10,256 nt of DNA, taken from Bacteroidales bacterium UBA1725 (GTDB lineage: Bacteria; Bacteroidota; Bacteroidia; Bacteroidales; UBA932). Positions 7,153 through 10,256 of the stretch are shown here, in pieces (the stretch's first letter is position 1; each line of letters opens with the position of its first letter). The notes below the pieces were generated by a model. It searched no databases and was not told the DNA's origin. It saw only the letters and a program-made list of their open reading frames with translations. Position numbers and translations under genes: made by a program. Location of the stretch: contig DCIN01000002.1 of NCBI GenBank assembly GCA_002315815.1, forward strand, positions 1 through 10,256, read 5' to 3'.

Positions 7153-7203
7153 AATGTCATTTATTAACTTTTGTGTCAATGTGAACTGAGTGAATCCCAA
7201 CTG

Positions 7204-7254
7204 AAGTGTTGTTTCAACACAGATGTTGTTTCAATACAGATGTTGTTTCAATAC
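7204..7254. repeat. 17-bp tandem repeat, two exact copies plus one degenerate
   Basis: AGATGTTGTTTCAATAC occurs at 7221-7237 and 7238-7254, preceded by a degenerate copy at 7204-7220. Each unit centres on TTG-TTT-CAA. The first forms a perfect 6-bp hairpin with a 3-nt loop (7206-7211 with 7215-7220), and the others form weaker versions. The array lies between the lyase stop and the hydrolase start, so it would be in the hydrolase leader or the intercistronic RNA. Confidence 0.9.
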
Positions 7255-7267
7255 AGTATTGGAAACA
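7244..7267 (-). terminator. Hairpin just downstream of the lyase stop codon
   Basis: Arms 7244-7253 and 7257-7267 pair over 10 bp with one bulged G and a CAG loop, starting 7 nt past the lyase stop on the minus strand. The hairpin is AT-rich and no U-tract follows, so it is not a classical intrinsic terminator. It could be an RNA 3'-end or processing hairpin between lyase and hydrolase. Confidence 0.4.
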
Positions 7268-7273
7268 GTGAGA

Positions 7274-10162
7274 TTACCTCGCGTAAACGGCGGTATTGGA
7301 GGGCTCGATATCCTTGAGGTCAGGAATATAATCGCCTACAAGTTCCTGCATCATAATTGCCTCAAGATTCCACTGAGCCATATCATTGGTGCCTACGCGA
7401 CCATCCTCGAAACCTGGAACGAGAGCGTCAGACCCCCCCACGGCATTGAAGCGGACTCTGGGTACCAGATTGCCTTTGTTGTCTATCACTCCGTCGAGCA
7501 GACGCTTCCAAGCCGTCTTGGCGCAATATTCGTCACCAAGTTTATATGCGGCGAAGCCAAGAATTCTCGGAAGATTCCAATGACCCCACCAATTCTTGTA
7601 CTTTGCGTTCTCGGGCAAGTCGCGTATTGAGTCATTACGGGGGATTTCATACCACTTGGCATACTGTAAATACGTATCGGTGAAGGCTTTGTTGTTCACC
7701 TCGTCAAGAACCTCCATAAACATCTCAAGACTGCCCTGGATATTGGCCAGATGATTTTTGTTCGTAATCCACTCCGGATCTCCCTCATAGGTCAGTTTGA
7801 AGGTAGCAGGGTCATAGCCGTAGGGGCCTTGGCCTGTAAACAGACCGTTGGGGAGATTCGTAAGACAGTTCATTCCTGTATTGATTCTGTCCAGATACTG
7901 TTTGTCGCCTGTGCGTTCCCATTCGGTGAACCAGTTGCCCACAAGGGATGTCCAGTCGGGACCCCAGCGCAGACGAGTAGGCTGTGCTGTAGGGAACTGG
8001 TCGCGGGTCTGTGCCCTGACAAGGGGGTCGAAGGCGATGAATGCGTCATTGGCCAGCAGGGATTCGTGCATCAGATCCCCAAGACGGTCATCCACAAAGA
8101 GATAATAATAGTAGCGCTTCCACCAGGCCTGACCTACACGGGCTTCCTTTGCTCCACAGCCCCAGTGAGACACATTGTGACGTGTGCCAAGCCCTGCCAT
8201 AGGACCGATGTGATATGCATCGACCTCGGAAGTGTGACGGGTCATAGCAGTGGCCATACGATAGAAGTCGGGGCGACCGGATCGGATGAATCCGTACCAG
8301 AGCCAGAGGTCAGATTCAAGTTCGGTATTGTCCCAGGCTCTGCCGCCGTGGTCATAGTTCCAGGTGTGGCGGGTGGTGTTGTATGAATGCATCACATCTC
8401 CGTAGTTCCAGAAGCCATACCAATGCTGAGTCTCGACCGCAGTCTGATAGAATTTGAGGTAATTGTCTATCTGCGATTCGAGGAACTGCTGGGTATCGTT
8501 GCCGTTCACTGCGGGGAGTGACCATTTGCCGAATACACCGGCACTATGAATATATTCGGGACTGGCCATCAACTGCACAATGTCCTGACCGATATCCGCC
8601 ATTACGGATATGGAATCACGGGAAGGTCTTCCGCTGTAGGGGAAGAGAGTCAGTTCACTCGTGTGGGCTATCCCGTAAGGAGTGGAATACCCTTCGACAT
8701 AGTCCTCGTAAGCGGCACCTAGTCCGTGGCCCACTGTATCGTAATGGCGCAGGTCCATTGCATCCTCGGCAGGACTCCACATCCAGACAGTAACCTTGCC
8801 CACATCCGAACGCATATCGGAAGCGTCAAGTTCTGCGGGGAAACTCTGCCAGAAGTTTTTGAGGGATACACCAAGGCCTCCGGTGTAGTCTCCGGCCAGA
8901 ACGAAGCCGCGGGCGCGTTGGCCGGCCGCTGTTCCGAACCAAGTGCTCTTGTCTCCGGTGCGCTTCTTGATGGTGAAGCCGTCGGCATTGGCCTGCACGA
9001 GTTTGTAGTCATTGTATGAGGCCCATTCATTGATGGTTCTCACAGTCATCTCCGGAAAATCTTCTATGTTGGGAATATGCTCTCCACGGAACTGCTGCGT
9101 GGCAATGTCCGGCTGACGCATCACCTGCTCCATCATAGACTTCATATTCTCCTGTGACATCTGAGGATTCTGACCCTGAGGCCTTACTCCACGATTCTGG
9201 GGCTGACCCTGAGGCTGATTCTGGCCCTGAGGCTGATTCTGACCCTGAGGCCTTACTCCAAAACCCTGGCCGGGCATACGGACTGAACCCAGAAGGGGGA
9301 GTACGGCTTCTTCCCAAAGGCCGTCACCCTCTCCTGCAAAGGCTACGTGACGGTTGAGTACGCTCTCGCGGAAAGGAAGGCTGAATTCCACGCCGAGACC
9401 CTTGATGAAGTCTTCGGACTGCTCGCCGTCAAAGACGAAGCTGTGAACCATCTTAACGGAAACGGCATTCTTGTAAATATAGAACCTCACGCAGAAAGGC
9501 AACCACTCGCGAGTGCCGTCAATGGCCTTGTGCTTTCCTTCGATTTTGACTATTGCCGCATAATCCCCGGCTCTTTCCACGCTTGCAGAAGTGATTTCAC
9601 TCTGAAAATCCACATAGGACAGAACATTTTCAGACGCCCTGCTCCTGTCCTCCGTGCGGGCTACCAGACGACCGTCAGAAGCCACAGTATTGCCGTTCAT
9701 CACAATGGAACTGACCAGATTCGATCCGCTCCTGGGAAAAGTGATTTCGTATAATCCGTTGTCAATGATTATGTAAGCTTCATTCTCAGACTTGATCATC
9801 CCATTGGTGGCAGGGGTCTTAAGCTTTGATAGTTTCTTCACCGTCTTCTTGTCGGCGGCAACTGCATTGAGTTTGAGGCCGGTGGAATGTTCCGGATCCA
9901 AGGTGGCATAGAAGCCCATCCACTTGACGCTGCCATCGTTCCAATGGGCCATAGGCCAACCCTGTACAGGAATGACAGTACCGTCGGATGAAGTAAGTGT
10001 GAACGTGCCGAAGTCATTCATCTCGCCTTTGGCAAAAGGGATACCGAAATTCTGACCCGTACTGAAAGAAGGGGTCTTGTCAATCCACTGAAGATCGATG
10101 TCACGTGCATACAGGCCCAGAGATGCCAGGACCAGTGAAGCACAAACAAGCAGTTTTTTCAT
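7274..10162 (-). CDS. Secreted exo-rhamnogalacturonan lyase family protein (PL26/PcRGLX-like)
   Basis: The 962-residue protein starts with a Sec signal peptide (MKKLLVCASLVLASLGLYA, cleavage near 19-20). It matches the PcRGLX-type architecture: an N-terminal beta (RIFT-type) domain (about 21-110) with the hallmark VQGWPMAHWNDGSVKW (66-81); a second beta-rich domain (about 120-500); and an alpha/alpha-toroid region (about 510-945) rich in aromatic motifs such as HNVSHWGCG (662-670) and WGPDW (733-737). Characterised PL26 enzymes release unsaturated galacturonosyl-rhamnose from rhamnogalacturonan-I ends. Many annotated relatives are untested, so the activity is a family-level prediction. A Gln/Gly/Pro/Asn-rich insert (about 296-338) interrupts the second domain. 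The next gene downstream on the same strand is a secreted hydrolase, suggesting cooperation on pectin. No SusC/SusD pair is in view. Confidence 0.82.
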   Translation of the reverse strand: MKKLLVCASLVLASLGLYARDIDLQWIDKTPSFSTGQNFGIPFAKGEMNDFGTFTLTSSDGTVIPVQGWPMAHWNDGSVKWMGFYATLDPEHSTGLKLNAVAADKKTVKKLSKLKTPATNGMIKSENEAYIIIDNGLYEITFPRSGSNLVSSIVMNGNTVASDGRLVARTEDRSRASENVLSYVDFQSEITSASVERAGDYAAIVKIEGKHKAIDGTREWLPFCVRFYIYKNAVSVKMVHSFVFDGEQSEDFIKGLGVEFSLPFRESVLNRHVAFAGEGDGLWEEAVLPLLGSVRMPGQGFGVRPQGQNQPQGQNQPQGQPQNRGVRPQGQNPQMSQENMKSMMEQVMRQPDIATQQFRGEHIPNIEDFPEMTVRTINEWASYNDYKLVQANADGFTIKKRTGDKSTWFGTAAGQRARGFVLAGDYTGGLGVSLKNFWQSFPAELDASDMRSDVGKVTVWMWSPAEDAMDLRHYDTVGHGLGAAYEDYVEGYSTPYGIAHTSELTLFPYSGRPSRDSISVMADIGQDIVQLMASPEYIHSAGVFGKWSLPAVNGNDTQQFLESQIDNYLKFYQTAVETQHWYGFWNYGDVMHSYNTTRHTWNYDHGGRAWDNTELESDLWLWYGFIRSGRPDFYRMATAMTRHTSEVDAYHIGPMAGLGTRHNVSHWGCGAKEARVGQAWWKRYYYYLFVDDRLGDLMHESLLANDAFIAFDPLVRAQTRDQFPTAQPTRLRWGPDWTSLVGNWFTEWERTGDKQYLDRINTGMNCLTNLPNGLFTGQGPYGYDPATFKLTYEGDPEWITNKNHLANIQGSLEMFMEVLDEVNNKAFTDTYLQYAKWYEIPRNDSIRDLPENAKYKNWWGHWNLPRILGFAAYKLGDEYCAKTAWKRLLDGVIDNKGNLVPRVRFNAVGGSDALVPGFEDGRVGTNDMAQWNLEAIMMQELVGDYIPDLKDIEPSNTAVYAR
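9149..9277 (-). repeat. Low-complexity insert in the lyase, with a 26-bp exact direct repeat
   Basis: The segment encodes residues about 296-338, made of QNQPQG-like and GVRPQGQN units. Positions 9166-9191 and 9235-9260 are identical over 26 bp, 69 bp apart (23 codons). An 18-bp near-tandem unit (GGCTGATTCTGRCCCTGA) lies between them. All unit lengths are multiples of three, so slippage would change insert length without breaking the frame. Confidence 0.88.
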
Positions 10163-10188
10163 TTTTACGATATTATTCTGATAAGAAA

Positions 10189-10218
10189 TTAGTAAAGAGA
10201 AAAAAATAAGTTGGTAAA
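10189..10218 (-). repeat. Right arm of a long-range inverted repeat, upstream of the lyase gene
   Basis: Its reverse complement matches 3-32 with 24 identical bases (10195-10218), one mismatch (10194) and five more matches. The arm ends 27 nt before the lyase ATG on the minus strand, where promoter or leader sequence is expected. No exact TAnnTTTG box was found between it and the ATG. Positions 10219-10256 hold nothing else I recognise. Confidence 0.8.
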
Positions 10219-10256
10219 AATTGACGAGTATTATTGAGGACAGATTTTGCTCTGAA

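Noticed and set aside
7153..7200. TTG start extending the hydrolase by 16 residues
   Set aside because: It would bury the signal peptide behind an extra segment. ATG 7152 starts directly with a basic-hydrophobic signal peptide.
3..10218. Composite transposon or integrative element bounded by terminal inverted repeats
   Set aside because: No transposase or integrase lies inside, and the cargo includes housekeeping glyA and an RNA methyltransferase gene. The inverted repeat is better treated as an unexplained dispersed element.

Overview
The window looks like chromosomal DNA of a member of the Bacteroidales. This rests on Bacteroidetes-type -7 boxes (TAnnTTTG) in the 44-50 bp divergent spacer near 2525-2574, no evident Shine-Dalgarno sequences, a Bacteroidales-style GlyA and SpoU methyltransferase, and two Sec-exported carbohydrate-degradation-type proteins. 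I cannot name the genus from sequence alone.

Layout. A D-2-hydroxyacid dehydrogenase of the hydroxypyruvate/glycerate reductase type (181-1110, +) faces glyA (1172-2524, -). Both could act on the serine-glycine-hydroxypyruvate axis. glyA is divergent from a TrmH/SpoU-type RNA methyltransferase (2575-3147, +). A SWIM-zinc-finger SNF2 helicase (3165-5897, +) follows only 17 bp later, probably in the same transcript. Two minus-strand genes come next: a secreted alpha/beta hydrolase (6028-7152) and, upstream of it, a large secreted PL26-like exo-rhamnogalacturonan lyase family protein (7274-10162). These two may form a small pectin (rhamnogalacturonan-I) degradation pair. No susC/susD genes, regulators or mobile elements are visible.

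The genes themselves are fairly ordinary; the unusual material lies between and inside them. (1) The convergent dehydrogenase/glyA junction is a 12-bp tandem repeat of six units. Every unit carries a TGA in frame with the dehydrogenase on the plus strand and a TGA in frame with glyA on the minus strand, so both genes end in six in-frame stop codons at 12-nt spacing. (2) The hydrolase ends in a different, 24-bp duplicated repeat that gives four in-frame TGA codons, again at 12-nt spacing. (3) A third short repeat of 17-bp units follows the lyase gene and contains small hairpins. (4) A 24-bp exact inverted repeat, pointing inward, lies at the two edges of the window, upstream of the first and last genes. 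(5) Three proteins carry low-complexity tracts: Asn-Thr-Lys and Ala-Ser repeats in the helicase, a Gln/Gly/Pro/Asn-rich insert in the lyase, and a charged Ala/Glu/Lys-rich insert in the hydrolase.

No stretch longer than 300 bp lacks a gene. No tRNA, rRNA, CRISPR array or insertion sequence was recognised.
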